The notes beneath the pieces are model-generated. The model was not told where the DNA came from, ran no database searches, and saw only the letters and a program-made list of their open reading frames with translations. A stretch of 9,902 nt of DNA from Candidatus Woesearchaeota archaeon (lineage in GTDB: Archaea; Nanobdellota; Nanobdellia; Woesearchaeales; WJIZ01): NCBI GenBank assembly GCA_018303575.1, contig JAGVXW010000028.1, positions 1-9,902 on the forward strand, read 5' to 3'. The position numbers were made by a program, and so were the translations under genes. Shown in pieces: positions 1-5,731 of this stretch; within the stretch, counting starts at the first letter, position 1; the number at the start of each line of letters is the position of its first letter.

Positions 1-405
1 GACTTCGACCCCTGGTGCCTCGAGTCTTCATGCACGAATCTCTCAAGCGATGAAGTGCCAGCTCCTGAACCTACGCCAGAGCCGGCTCCGAGCGCTCCAC
101 CAAGATCTTCGGGAGGGGGAGGGGGCGGCGGTGGAGGAATCTTCTTGCCCCGGGCTCAGAACGTTTCAAGGAGCAATGTATCCTCCACACCGGCTCCGAT
201 AGCATCTCCTCCAATTAGCCCACCACAGGAAGCGGAAGAAGTCCAGCAGAACGCAAATCCGGTACCCAAAGAAGACGAAAGGCCGAATCAGATTACGGGA
301 GCGGTGATAGTGAAGAATAACGAAGCAGACTGGAGGATTGGCTCGACAATTATCGTTGCCATCGTGCTCTTTGGAGTGCTCATCTACAAATTATTATGGA
401 GGTAG
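1..405 (+). CDS. C-terminal end of a membrane-anchored protein (partial at the left edge)
   Basis: The frame is open from base 1 to a TAG at 403-405, so the gene begins outside the window; a GTG at 55 lies inside it and is probably not the start. The visible 134 residues begin with a short Cys-containing stretch, then a Pro/Glu/Ala-rich linker (PAPEPTPEPAP), a run of nine glycines and a polar low-complexity spacer. The end is one hydrophobic segment (STIIVAIVLFGVLIYKLLW) closed by Lys and Arg. This order (ectodomain, disordered stalk, C-terminal membrane anchor, short basic tail) suits a cell-surface protein held in the membrane by its C-terminus. The functional domain is not visible, so no activity is assigned. 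The low-complexity linker is typical of such stalks and not a sign of a wrong frame. Confidence 0.75.
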   Translation, partial: DFDPWCLESSCTNLSSDEVPAPEPTPEPAPSAPPRSSGGGGGGGGGIFLPRAQNVSRSNVSSTPAPIASPPISPPQEAEEVQQNANPVPKEDERPNQITGAVIVKNNEADWRIGSTIIVAIVLFGVLIYKLLWR

Positions 406-416
406 CTCTTTTTATT
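406..416 (+). terminator. T-rich candidate terminator after the first gene
   Basis: Directly after the TAG stop comes a short T-rich stretch containing TTTTTATTT. Archaeal RNA polymerase commonly terminates at oligo-T tracts without a hairpin. Position and composition are the only evidence. Confidence 0.4.
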
Positions 417-481
417 TACATATGTACCGGATGGCGGGGAAAGTGCCGCTTCGCCGTAAATCCCCTAGATTTCGCAACAAG

Positions 482-490
482 TTTTATATA
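482..490 (+). promoter_or_regulatory. TATA box of the 516 gene
   Basis: TTTTATATA lies about 26-34 nt before the ATG at 516. Archaeal transcription usually starts some 25 nt after the TATA element, so the mRNA should begin just at or before the start codon and have little or no leader. Confidence 0.7.
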
Positions 491-515
491 GAATCGGCGC
501 ACTAGGACGCTTACA

Positions 516-959
516 ATGCACCTGATCGAGCCGCTGGCTGAGGCATTCACGCTTGCGGGGTTTTCCTGCGCCTGGAACGTCGCGCGCGGCGGGTTCACGG
601 TGGAGCTTCTCGCGTCAAAGAATCTTGAGGGCGAATACGAGGATTTCCTCGTTGCTTGCGGCTGCGCGCCGGCCAAAGACATTAGGGGCCTGCTCGAACG
701 CATGATCAAGGCGAAGAAGGAGCTGAACGTGCAGGCGATCGTGCTGCTCGTCGAAGACGGCGATATCGGCGAGGACCGGCTCATCGCCCAGCGCCACAAC
801 ATCCTCATCTGGGAGAAGCGGAACCTCGACTATTATCTTGCTGATCTTCGCAAGGATCCCCAAACGGGCACGAGGAAGCTGATGGCGGCCCTGGGCCACG
901 GCGCCTTCATCCACATCCACAAGCCTGCCGGCGAGTTCAACGCGCCGCAGGACCGGTAA
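516..959 (+). CDS. Small protein weakly resembling Mrr-type / PD-(D/E)XK nuclease domains
   Basis: The 147-aa protein starts at an ATG that fits a leaderless mRNA from the TATA box at 482-490. Residues 1-35 (GFSCAWNVARGGFTVELLASK) have the helix-strand layout of the N-terminal part of restriction-endonuclease-like folds. Residues 72-110 (VQAIVLLVEDGDIGEDRLIAQRH, then NILIWEKRNLDYYL) recall the closing segment of Mrr-like domains, where a strand is followed by 'xxA..HgI.iid...L'. The usual catalytic Asp and the ExK/QxK pair are not evident, so it may be an inactive relative or an unrelated alpha/beta protein. There is no signal peptide or membrane segment. Its last 23 bp overlap the end of the convergent TrmB-like gene. 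The coding call is solid; the family call is tentative. Confidence 0.6.
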   Translation: MHLIEPLAEAFTLAGFSCAWNVARGGFTVELLASKNLEGEYEDFLVACGCAPAKDIRGLLERMIKAKKELNVQAIVLLVEDGDIGEDRLIAQRHNILIWEKRNLDYYLADLRKDPQTGTRKLMAALGHGAFIHIHKPAGEFNAPQDR

Positions 960-2913
960 GATTCCAGAGCACCTCGAACTGCTTCTTGTAGAGGGCATGC
1001 ATCTGCGGGTTCTCTATGACAATGCACAATGGCTCTCCTTGCGCCCAGTTTGTGATAACAACTTTATTTCCGTAGATCCAGAAGACGCTCCAGTCGGCGA
1101 ACGCCATTGGCAATGTATACCTGGTTTCCACGAAGGGGAGCTTCGTGATGGGATGGCCGCGCACGCCCTCATCCGTGACGTTGCGCAGCCGGAATCCAGA
1201 TGCTTGCGCCCTTTTCGCCCAGTCTTTGCTGTATTCCGGCCTGCGGTCTATGAAGTAGCCCCTCGCCCCAATATAGTCGCAGGAGCCGGCTTCCAGCATC
1301 TCCTCGAAGATGGATTGCACCGCGTCAAGGCCCTTGAGCACGCGCACGTCCTGTCCCCAGAGGCCGTCGAAATAGGTCTTGAACGTCTGATACATGCGCT
1401 CATCGTCGATGATGAAGACAATGGGTTCTTTCTCCCTCCAGACAAAGAACAGCACCTTGTTCTTGTAGAGGTTGAACTGGATGCCCTCGTAGATGCCCTG
1501 CGGAAGGAACCTCACTTGCCCGAGCATGGAGTAGAATTTCTTGTTCTGGCGCAAGGTTTTTTCAGCTCCCGCGACGAAGAGGAGCTTTGCCTTGACTCCC
1601 TTTTTGATGCGGCGCTCGTGGAAATCCTTCAAAAACTGGGGGACAGCATCAGTTTTGCCATACCAAGAGGCACCCATCACATAATATTCTTCTCCGGCCT
1701 TGAGGGAGTCGAGCATCATGTTCCAGGCCGCGTTCGCGCCTTCTATTCCCCGGAGTACCGTCACCTCCTGGCTCCAGAGGTTTTCAAACGTCTCGATGAA
1801 GCTCTTGGTGACACGCTCATTGTTGATGCTGATAATAGTTGGCTCGGGCTCCTGCACAACCATCAATGACGTTTTCCTGCCGATAAAGGTTTCAACCGGC
1901 GAATCCAGCTTGAATGGAAGGAACTTGTGCTCGACATGCTCGGTATACGATTCAGGAGAAGGGTTGGCTGACAAATCCGTGCCCTGCCGCCACAGCAACC
2001 GGTAGGGCAACTTTCTTGGGATGCGGCGCTTGTGGAAACGCGCGAAAAAGGCCCCATACTTCTTGTCATGGCCTGAGGCGCCAAACGTCGCGTTGAGCGC
2101 CCAGATGCCACGCTGCCCCGCCTCGTCGAGAAGGGAGTCCATGGCCTTGTCGAACGCTTTGAATCCCTTGGAGACGACCGTGTCCTGGCTCCACCAGCGC
2201 TCGAACTGCACGCGAAAGGATTCTGCCACTTCCTCGCTGTCAATCGCGATGAGGAACAGATCCTTGGATTCAGGGACGATCAGGACGCGGCTCTTGAAGA
2301 TGTTGATGGAGGCAGGGGTGATTTCCGGCGTGAACCTCACGGCGGTGAAGAGATGCTCTTTCACCTGCAAATCGTCTTTCGCTGCCTCATTGATGATGGC
2401 CCGGCACCGGATCTTCCTCCTGTTGCGCTCCTTTTCGAATCTAAGGTAGACCCGATTCATCTCCAGGGAGCGCGGGGGAATGCCCATGACGACGTATTCC
2501 TCCCCTGCTTTTAAGAGAGCGAGAGCGGAATAATAGGCGGTCTCGATGCCCTTGACGCCCTTGTAGATGGTCGCTTCCGAGGCATGCTTCGCGAGGGATT
2601 GCTTCAGCTTCAGTTCGGGAACAAGCGATTTCAATGCCTCCTTCTGCTGGCTCATCTCCTTTTCCCGCTCCTCGACATAATCGAGAATCCTATCCGGAGG
2701 CGCGGCCTCGAAATGCTTCACTCCGCCTTTGACGACGAAGCTCACCAGCCCTTTCTGGATAAGCCGGTCGAGAATCTCGTAGATTTTGCTCGAAGACGCA
2801 CCGGACTTGTCTACGATTTTTCCCGTCGAAGAGCTGCCGAGGTCGAGCAGCGCGAGATACACGCCAACTTCCGATTTCGTCAAGCCGATGTCCTCGAGCA
2901 GGCGGGTATCCAT
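937..2913 (-). CDS. TrmB-family transcriptional regulator with four tandem effector-type modules
   Basis: A 658-aa protein. Residues 1-80 form the TrmB-type winged helix: LLEDIGLTKSEVGVYLALL, then SSKIYEILDRLIQKGLV and a wing ending HFEAAPPDRIL. A coiled-coil linker follows (about 80-112, EEREKEMSQQKEALKSL). The rest is four modules of about 130-140 residues at roughly 117-248, 249-388, 389-527 and 528-656. Each opens with a helix (for example KAGEEYVVMG at 135 and KAGEEYYVMG at 405), contains an F(H/E)(K/E)RR-type helix in the first three, and closes with an aromatic-W-(S/G)-Q-x-x-V-x-(K/R)G signature (240-250, 379-389, 518-528; the fourth ends EVLW). This is the PLD-like effector-domain layout of TrmB-type regulators, which sense sugars or other small molecules, but those normally carry one such domain and are about 250-350 aa. 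The start is an ATG about 25 nt from a TATA box. It diverges from the lipoprotein gene at 3035, a plausible target. Confidence 0.85.
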   Translation of the reverse strand: MDTRLLEDIGLTKSEVGVYLALLDLGSSSTGKIVDKSGASSSKIYEILDRLIQKGLVSFVVKGGVKHFEAAPPDRILDYVEEREKEMSQQKEALKSLVPELKLKQSLAKHASEATIYKGVKGIETAYYSALALLKAGEEYVVMGIPPRSLEMNRVYLRFEKERNRRKIRCRAIINEAAKDDLQVKEHLFTAVRFTPEITPASINIFKSRVLIVPESKDLFLIAIDSEEVAESFRVQFERWWSQDTVVSKGFKAFDKAMDSLLDEAGQRGIWALNATFGASGHDKKYGAFFARFHKRRIPRKLPYRLLWRQGTDLSANPSPESYTEHVEHKFLPFKLDSPVETFIGRKTSLMVVQEPEPTIISINNERVTKSFIETFENLWSQEVTVLRGIEGANAAWNMMLDSLKAGEEYYVMGASWYGKTDAVPQFLKDFHERRIKKGVKAKLLFVAGAEKTLRQNKKFYSMLGQVRFLPQGIYEGIQFNLYKNKVLFFVWREKEPIVFIIDDERMYQTFKTYFDGLWGQDVRVLKGLDAVQSIFEEMLEAGSCDYIGARGYFIDRRPEYSKDWAKRAQASGFRLRNVTDEGVRGHPITKLPFVETRYTLPMAFADWSVFWIYGNKVVITNWAQGEPLCIVIENPQMHALYKKQFEVLWNLTGPAAR

Positions 2914-2935
2914 GACGCTCTAAATGCTTCTGGCT

Positions 2936-2944
2936 ATATAAAAT
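2936..2944 (-). promoter_or_regulatory. TATA box of the TrmB-like gene
   Basis: On the minus strand TTTTATATA ends 23 nt before the ATG at 2913. The spacing predicts a leaderless mRNA. It faces away from the lipoprotein promoter in the same intergenic region. Confidence 0.75.
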
Positions 2945-2956
2945 CTTCCTTTTTCT

Positions 2957-2969
2957 CCCCCCTTGGGGG
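2957..2969. promoter_or_regulatory. C/G dyad between two divergent TATA boxes
   Basis: CCCCCC-TT-GGGGG forms 5-bp inverted arms and sits between the minus-strand TATA (2936-2944) and the plus-strand TATA (2979-2986), next to where both BRE elements should be. A regulator bound here could affect both promoters. The assignment as operator is inference from position and symmetry. Confidence 0.4.
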
Positions 2970-2978
2970 TGGGTTATC

Positions 2979-2986
2979 TTTATATG
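2979..2986 (+). promoter_or_regulatory. TATA box of the lipoprotein gene
   Basis: TTTATATG lies about 50 nt before the ATG at 3035. Transcription should begin near 3006-3012 and give a leader of about 25 nt containing GAGGT (3024-3028), a Shine-Dalgarno-like site 6 nt before the ATG. This is the gene in the window with the clearest leader plus ribosome-binding site. Confidence 0.65.
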
Positions 2987-2997
2987 CAAAGGTAAAC

Positions 2998-3009
2998 TAC
3001 CAAGTGGTA
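2998..3009. promoter_or_regulatory. Palindromic candidate operator at the lipoprotein transcription start
   Basis: TACCA-AG-TGGTA is a perfect 5-bp inverted repeat with a 2-nt centre, placed where the transcript from the 2979-2986 TATA box should start. GGTAAAC-like words recur around it (2991-2997, 3006-3011, 3026-3032). A protein here would block initiation. The TrmB-like protein encoded next door is the obvious candidate ligand, but that is inferred. Confidence 0.4.
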
Positions 3010-3034
3010 ACAAATAAGGGGAAGAGGTAAACAC

Positions 3035-3844
3035 ATGAAAACAATCGGACTTATGGCGGCGCTCGCGACGTTGGCGGGCTGCGCTTCGACACTTGAGCGG
3101 AAAGTGAGCGCAGAAGATTTCCCGCTTGAACAGGCGCCAGTACTCCCGGCTTCAGAGGCGTCACCAGAAACTTCAAGCGGATCCACCATACACCTTGTAG
3201 GCAAGAATGCGGTGTATGCGGGCAGGAGCTCGAAAGGTACTGCGGAAGCTCGCGTGTTCACCGAAGTCGGGATGGATTTCACCGTCGGCGATACGCCGTA
3301 TACGGTCGTTGTGAAGAGCGTGAGCTTTGTCGGCGGCGAGCATTACAGCGACGTGGTGAAGGCGGTCGGCGACACGTCGAGGACTATGATCCGCTTCGGG
3401 CCAAAGAAGGTGGACGAGGAAGGCCACCTAAAGGAATCGAAAACCCTGGGATTGGTCAATGTCTTTGGCGGGCCCGACAAGACAACCGCCGAGCTTGGCG
3501 TATGGGATACCCATATCAAGGATTGGCTGGGTCTCACCTACGGCAGGATGGAAGCTTCGGTCAAGCCAGATGGGACTTCAGCGCATACCATCCTCGACAT
3601 GGGCAAGGAGTTCGAACTGCCCTGGGGAAGATTCGGGATTGAATATCTGGACGGCTATTCCTTCGCTCAGCATACCAAGACAGGCAGCTTCCAGGAGCTG
3701 GAGTTCACGCAGACATTCGGCGACGCTCCTTTTTACGGCTACTTGAGATTTAGCACAGTTGACCATCGAATGGGCGATATCACGACGACGGTTGGAGTTG
3801 CGCTGGATGTGGGGAAGCTCGTCGAAAAGCTGACGGGAAAATAA
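3035..3844 (+). CDS. Predicted lipoprotein, beta-rich, function unknown
   Basis: A 269-aa protein starting at an ATG with GAGGT 6 nt upstream. Residues 1-16 (MKTIGLMAALATLAGC) form a basic-hydrophobic signal peptide ending in a lipobox, LAGC, with Cys16 as predicted lipidation site. A Ser/Pro/Glu-rich spacer follows (17-50). The body alternates polar and hydrophobic residues with many Gly, Asp and aromatic positions (for example FGIEYLDGYSF and FYGYLRFSTV near the C-terminus), which suggests a beta-sandwich or barrel-like sheet outside the membrane. No enzyme motif is recognised. The divergent TrmB-like gene and the dyads between them suggest effector-controlled expression, as for surface binding proteins. 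It is followed by a T-rich tract. Lipobox proteins are known in some archaea but the modifying enzyme is not, so lipidation is inferred from the motif. Confidence 0.7.
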   Translation: MKTIGLMAALATLAGCASTLERKVSAEDFPLEQAPVLPASEASPETSSGSTIHLVGKNAVYAGRSSKGTAEARVFTEVGMDFTVGDTPYTVVVKSVSFVGGEHYSDVVKAVGDTSRTMIRFGPKKVDEEGHLKESKTLGLVNVFGGPDKTTAELGVWDTHIKDWLGLTYGRMEASVKPDGTSAHTILDMGKEFELPWGRFGIEYLDGYSFAQHTKTGSFQELEFTQTFGDAPFYGYLRFSTVDHRMGDITTTVGVALDVGKLVEKLTGK

Positions 3845-3871
3845 GTTCTTAATTTCTTTTTACTTTATTTT
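3845..3871 (+). terminator. T-rich terminator region after the lipoprotein gene
   Basis: Just after the TAA stop is a run of T-tracts (TTCTT, TTTCTTTTT, TTTATTTT) typical of archaeal oligo-T termination. The following stretch to about 3990 holds no convincing gene on either strand. Confidence 0.5.
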
Positions 3872-3994
3872 AAAGTGAAGAAGAAGGTGCCCGTGCGAGA
3901 TTCTGCCCTATCCTCTTTGGTGGCCTTTGGGTACTTCACCTCGGCAGTCTGACGATTGTAGTTACCTTCTTTCTAAGGCCGGGCATACGCAACA

Positions 3995-4002
3995 TTTAAA
4001 TA
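3995..4002 (+). promoter_or_regulatory. TATA box of the RHH-like operon
   Basis: TTTAAATA begins 56 nt before the ATG at 4051 and predicts a transcription start near 4022-4028, inside the large palindrome at 4017-4042. Confidence 0.65.
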
Positions 4003-4016
4003 CTAGTTGCATATAC

Positions 4017-4042
4017 TACATACATTACATGTAATATATGTA
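4017..4042. promoter_or_regulatory. 26-bp near-perfect palindrome, probable operator of the 4051 gene
   Basis: The dyad is centred between 4029 and 4030; 12 of 13 base pairs are symmetric, and the only mismatch is 4023/4036. The core is the 12-bp perfect palindrome ATTACATGTAAT and the outer arms are TACAT/ATGTA. It covers the predicted transcription start and ends 8 nt before the ATG. RHH proteins bind short symmetric operators as pairs of dimers, and the first protein of the operon has an RHH-like N-terminus, so autorepression is the simple reading. This is inference from symmetry and position. Confidence 0.6.
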
Positions 4043-4050
4043 ACTGAACC

Positions 4051-4683
4051 ATGCCAAAAGCCGACATCACCATCAATGTGTCCCCAAAGAGAAGCAGCAT
4101 CGCGCTTAGTGAGCGGACTAAGCGCATGCTTGAGAGTCGTTCCATCGGGAAAGAGACGCACGAGGAGATTATCTTAAGACTCATAAAGAATGACACGAGC
4201 CTGGCAACCGCGGGGACGGCAATCACCACCAACGGCAATGTTGTCGGAACCGAGTACCAGCGCACCCATTCCACCTTGCATGTCCGCACGCCTCAGGGGA
4301 GCTATGATGTGGTTTGCGTCTACAATGATTTGAACATCTTCTCCACCTTGAAACTGGGCACGAATCTTAAGATGGATATTCCGCTGAAGGGGGGCTGGGA
4401 GCTTGACCTTGATATCGTGAATATCCGGCGAGAAGGGAAGGACTGGGAAGACCCGAAAATCATGGGCAGGAAGTCAGAGGAATTCCTTCTCTTATATTTG
4501 GCATCCCTGAAATCACTTCTTGAAGAGGCGTTTCATGTCAGATTCTACGAAATAGATACGGCAAAAGATTACCTTGATGAGGGGAAGTGGGATAAAGCGT
4601 ATCAAAGGCTTGGCCTTTCGCTCGACTCCCTGCATCACGATGTCAGAGCCAAGCTTTTGGGCGGAGCTTGGCGAGATGAGTAA
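4051..4683 (+). CDS. RHH-like N-terminal domain protein, probable autoregulator
   Basis: A 210-aa protein. Residues about 15-47 (SSIALSERTKRMLESRSIG, then THEEIILRLIKND) give the strand-helix-helix pattern of ribbon-helix-helix and VapB-like antitoxin N-termini: a short strand, a helix with basic residues, a turn, and a second helix. Residues 70-128 look beta-rich (TLHVRTPQGSYDVVCVYND). Residues 140-205 are helical and charged, with KDYLDEGKWDKAYQRL resembling TPR- or HEPN-like helices without a catalytic motif I can identify. The gene sits behind a TATA box and a 26-bp palindrome, and its end overlaps the next start by 8 nt (ATGAGTAA), a classical translational-coupling overlap. Together these suggest a two-gene, self-repressed module such as an antitoxin/effector pair. 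The function of the C-terminal part is unknown. Confidence 0.65.
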   Translation: MPKADITINVSPKRSSIALSERTKRMLESRSIGKETHEEIILRLIKNDTSLATAGTAITTNGNVVGTEYQRTHSTLHVRTPQGSYDVVCVYNDLNIFSTLKLGTNLKMDIPLKGGWELDLDIVNIRREGKDWEDPKIMGRKSEEFLLLYLASLKSLLEEAFHVRFYEIDTAKDYLDEGKWDKAYQRLGLSLDSLHHDVRAKLLGGAWRDE

Positions 4684-5269
4684 TCTCTATCTTCTTCCCC
4701 AATATGCGAATAAGGCTCACTTGACGAGCCATCGCACTCAAACCATCGACCAATATTCCATAGAAAAAAGCCTTCCCGAGCTTAAGGTCCGCCTCAGTGA
4801 AGTGAACTCTCTTTTGAAAGACGAATATTCCCTCAACGTGGAGACTGCGCGATATGTCCTAGAAGGAAAACACATCCACAAAGGTTCGCGGTTCCATAAG
4901 CATGAAATCGGGCACAGGGGCTAGCATCTGCAGTTTGAACTCAGTTCCCAAGGCAGGAAGGTACGCATCTTCTTCGATTTGCTGACAGAGGAAGAATATG
5001 CATGTTGCATCAGGGGATTCCTCCATCTTTCCCAGAAAATCATTGACCAGGAGCGCAAAGAGAGCAGTGTCAAGGAGGACCTCTTGGGGTATTTCTTCGA
5101 TGACGCGATTCATGAGCTTGCAAAAGATGAAACGTTTCTTCTCTCAGAAGTGCAACGGGCCTTCAAAAGAAACCTTATCCAGGACAACCAGAACAGGCCG
5201 CTCGACGCGCGCCAATTGCGGCAGCTGAAAACGGAAGGGCATCTGTTGCCGTTCTTCGAATGGGCGTGA
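4676..5269 (+). pseudogene. Gene coupled to the RHH-like gene, interrupted by one in-frame TAG
   Basis: Start ATG at 4676 overlaps the stop of the upstream gene. The frame runs 82 codons to a TAG at 4922-4924, then continues without further stops for 114 codons to a TGA at 5267-5269. Sequence after the TAG still looks coding from its first codons (LQFELSSQGRKVRIFFDLL, then TEEEYACCIRGFLHLSQKII), with no start codon placed to restart it well; the nearest is TTG at 4979. The joined product would be about 197 residues: a helical N-terminus (ELKVRLSEVNSLLKDEY), a His-rich stretch next to the TAG (HIHKGSRFHKHEIGHRG), a beta stretch, and a helical C-terminus. I do not recognise the family. It is either a fresh pseudogene, a sequencing error, a deliberate short/long product pair, or a TAG decoded as an amino acid. 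Several other genes here end in TAG, which favours decay. Confidence 0.6.
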
Positions 5270-5343
5270 AGGGCGCTACACTTTGAGAACGATGACGAGA
5301 TAAAACGCCAAAGGTTCTATAAACCACCTTCAGCGGCGAGACT

Positions 5344-5358
5344 CCCTCCACTGGAGGG
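5344..5358. repeat. Perfect hairpin (CCCTCCA / TGGAGGG)
   Basis: Seven-bp arms separated by a single C. It lies between the end of the interrupted gene and the tRNA-associated repeat block, at the far end of any transcript read from the tRNA-Arg(CCG) promoter, and may act as a boundary or terminator structure. Function inferred from position only. Confidence 0.5.
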
Positions 5359-5372
5359 CACAAAAACACTCT

Positions 5373-5475
5373 ACGCCCACGCGAGGCAGATTCACTACGT
5401 TCGTAGCCTCTTGTGGGCGTACGGAGCGAGGAATCGCTGCACGCCGTAGCGAAAATTGAAGACGCCCACGCGAGG
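5373..5475 (-). repeat. tRNA-end repeat unit, copy A2 (downstream of tRNA-Arg CCG)
   Basis: This unit is bounded by two copies of ACGCCCACGCGAGG (5373-5386 and 5462-5475, 89 bp apart), each equal to the reverse complement of the tRNA-Arg(CCG) 3' end (T-stem strand, acceptor strand and next two bases). Inside is a hairpin whose arms are the tRNA end: GCCCAC..GAGG (5375-5386) against CCTC..GTGGGC (5407-5418), with an inner CTAC/GTAG stem. A second hairpin (5420-5448) pairs TACGG/CCGTA and AGCGA/TCGCT. Read on the minus strand the linker (TCAATTT, AGCGATTCC) and loop (GAACGTAGTGAATC) match the unit beside the other tRNA-Arg at 8581-8682, although the stems differ. No protein is encoded. Confidence 0.75.
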
Positions 5476-5509
5476 AACACTCACTAACGTTCGTGACCTC
5501 AGCGTGGGC
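5464..5509 (-). repeat. tRNA-minihelix-like hairpin, copy A1
   Basis: GCCCACGC (5464-5471) pairs with GCGTGGGC (5502-5509), GAGG (5472-5475) with CCTC (5497-5500) across one bulged A, and TCAC (5481-5484) with GTGA (5493-5496). On the minus strand the 3' arm is exactly the T-stem plus acceptor 3' strand of tRNA-Arg(CCG), so the fold imitates the 12-bp acceptor/T-arm minihelix of that tRNA. The loop carries GAACGTTAGTGA, the same motif found in the other copies. Confidence 0.7.
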
Positions 5510-5522
5510 AGATTGAGATTTT

Positions 5523-5598
5523 CCAGAATCCTCGCTCTTGCTTTGGATTCTGGCGTCCGGCTTTACGCCGGACTCCGCACTTAACTGACGGAACAGTT
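5523..5598. repeat. Three consecutive hairpins between tRNA-Arg(CCG) and the repeat units
   Basis: CCAGAATCC (5523-5531) pairs with GGATTCTGG (5545-5553); GTCCGGC (5555-5561) pairs with GCCGGAC (5567-5573) around a 5-nt loop; AACTG (5583-5587) pairs with CAGTT (5594-5598). The arms are perfect. Together with the downstream units, almost every base from 5344 to 5598 can be placed in a stem. No open frame of note is present. Confidence 0.65.
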
Positions 5599-5635
5599 AC
5601 GCCCACGCGAGGATTCGAACCCCGGATCTTCGGGT

Positions 5636-5712
5636 GTTTCCAGCCCTTTCGTTCGGGGGCTCGAGCCGTAGGCGAGACCCCCAGTTTTGATTAACCTTTT
5701 CCTAAAAGGTTA
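5636..5712 (-). other. Canonical 37/38 tRNA intron, 77 nt
   Basis: The splice motif is a clean BHB: anticodon stem TCGGG/CCCGA, central 4-bp helix TTCC (exon, 5715-5718) with GGAA (intron, 5638-5641), 3-nt bulge GGT at the 5' site and ACA at the 3' site. Cutting GG^T and AC^A restores a 7-nt anticodon loop. The intron holds a 9-bp hairpin (TAACCTTTT/AAAAGGTTA) and a GC-rich hairpin with G5/C5 arms. It also contains CGAACGAAAGG, close to the GAACG motif of the downstream repeats. Confidence 0.85.
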
Positions 5713-5731
5713 CCGGAACCCGACATTCTAT

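Noticed and set aside
997..1869. A 290-codon open frame on the plus strand
   Set aside because: It lies antisense inside the TrmB-like gene, whose product has clear domain structure; no promoter or family resemblance supports the plus-strand frame.
3865..3976. Short minus-strand frame with protein-like residues (EVKYPKATKEDRAES) and a T-rich end
   Set aside because: It is opened by a TAG with no start codon or promoter and is under 40 codons; at most a gene remnant.
4859..5113. An 84-codon minus-strand frame across the TAG of the interrupted gene
   Set aside because: The plus-strand frame looks coding on both sides and is coupled to its neighbour; the minus frame has no recognisable features and is most likely a shadow.
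5175..5480. A 101-codon minus-strand frame running through the hairpin repeats
   Set aside because: It crosses inverted repeats and the end of another gene, and the composition follows the hairpins, not a protein.
5373..5612. CRISPR array suggested by repeated 14-mers
   Set aside because: Only three repeats at unequal spacing (89 and 137 bp), each identical to a tRNA end and each part of a hairpin; spacers are not unique sequence.
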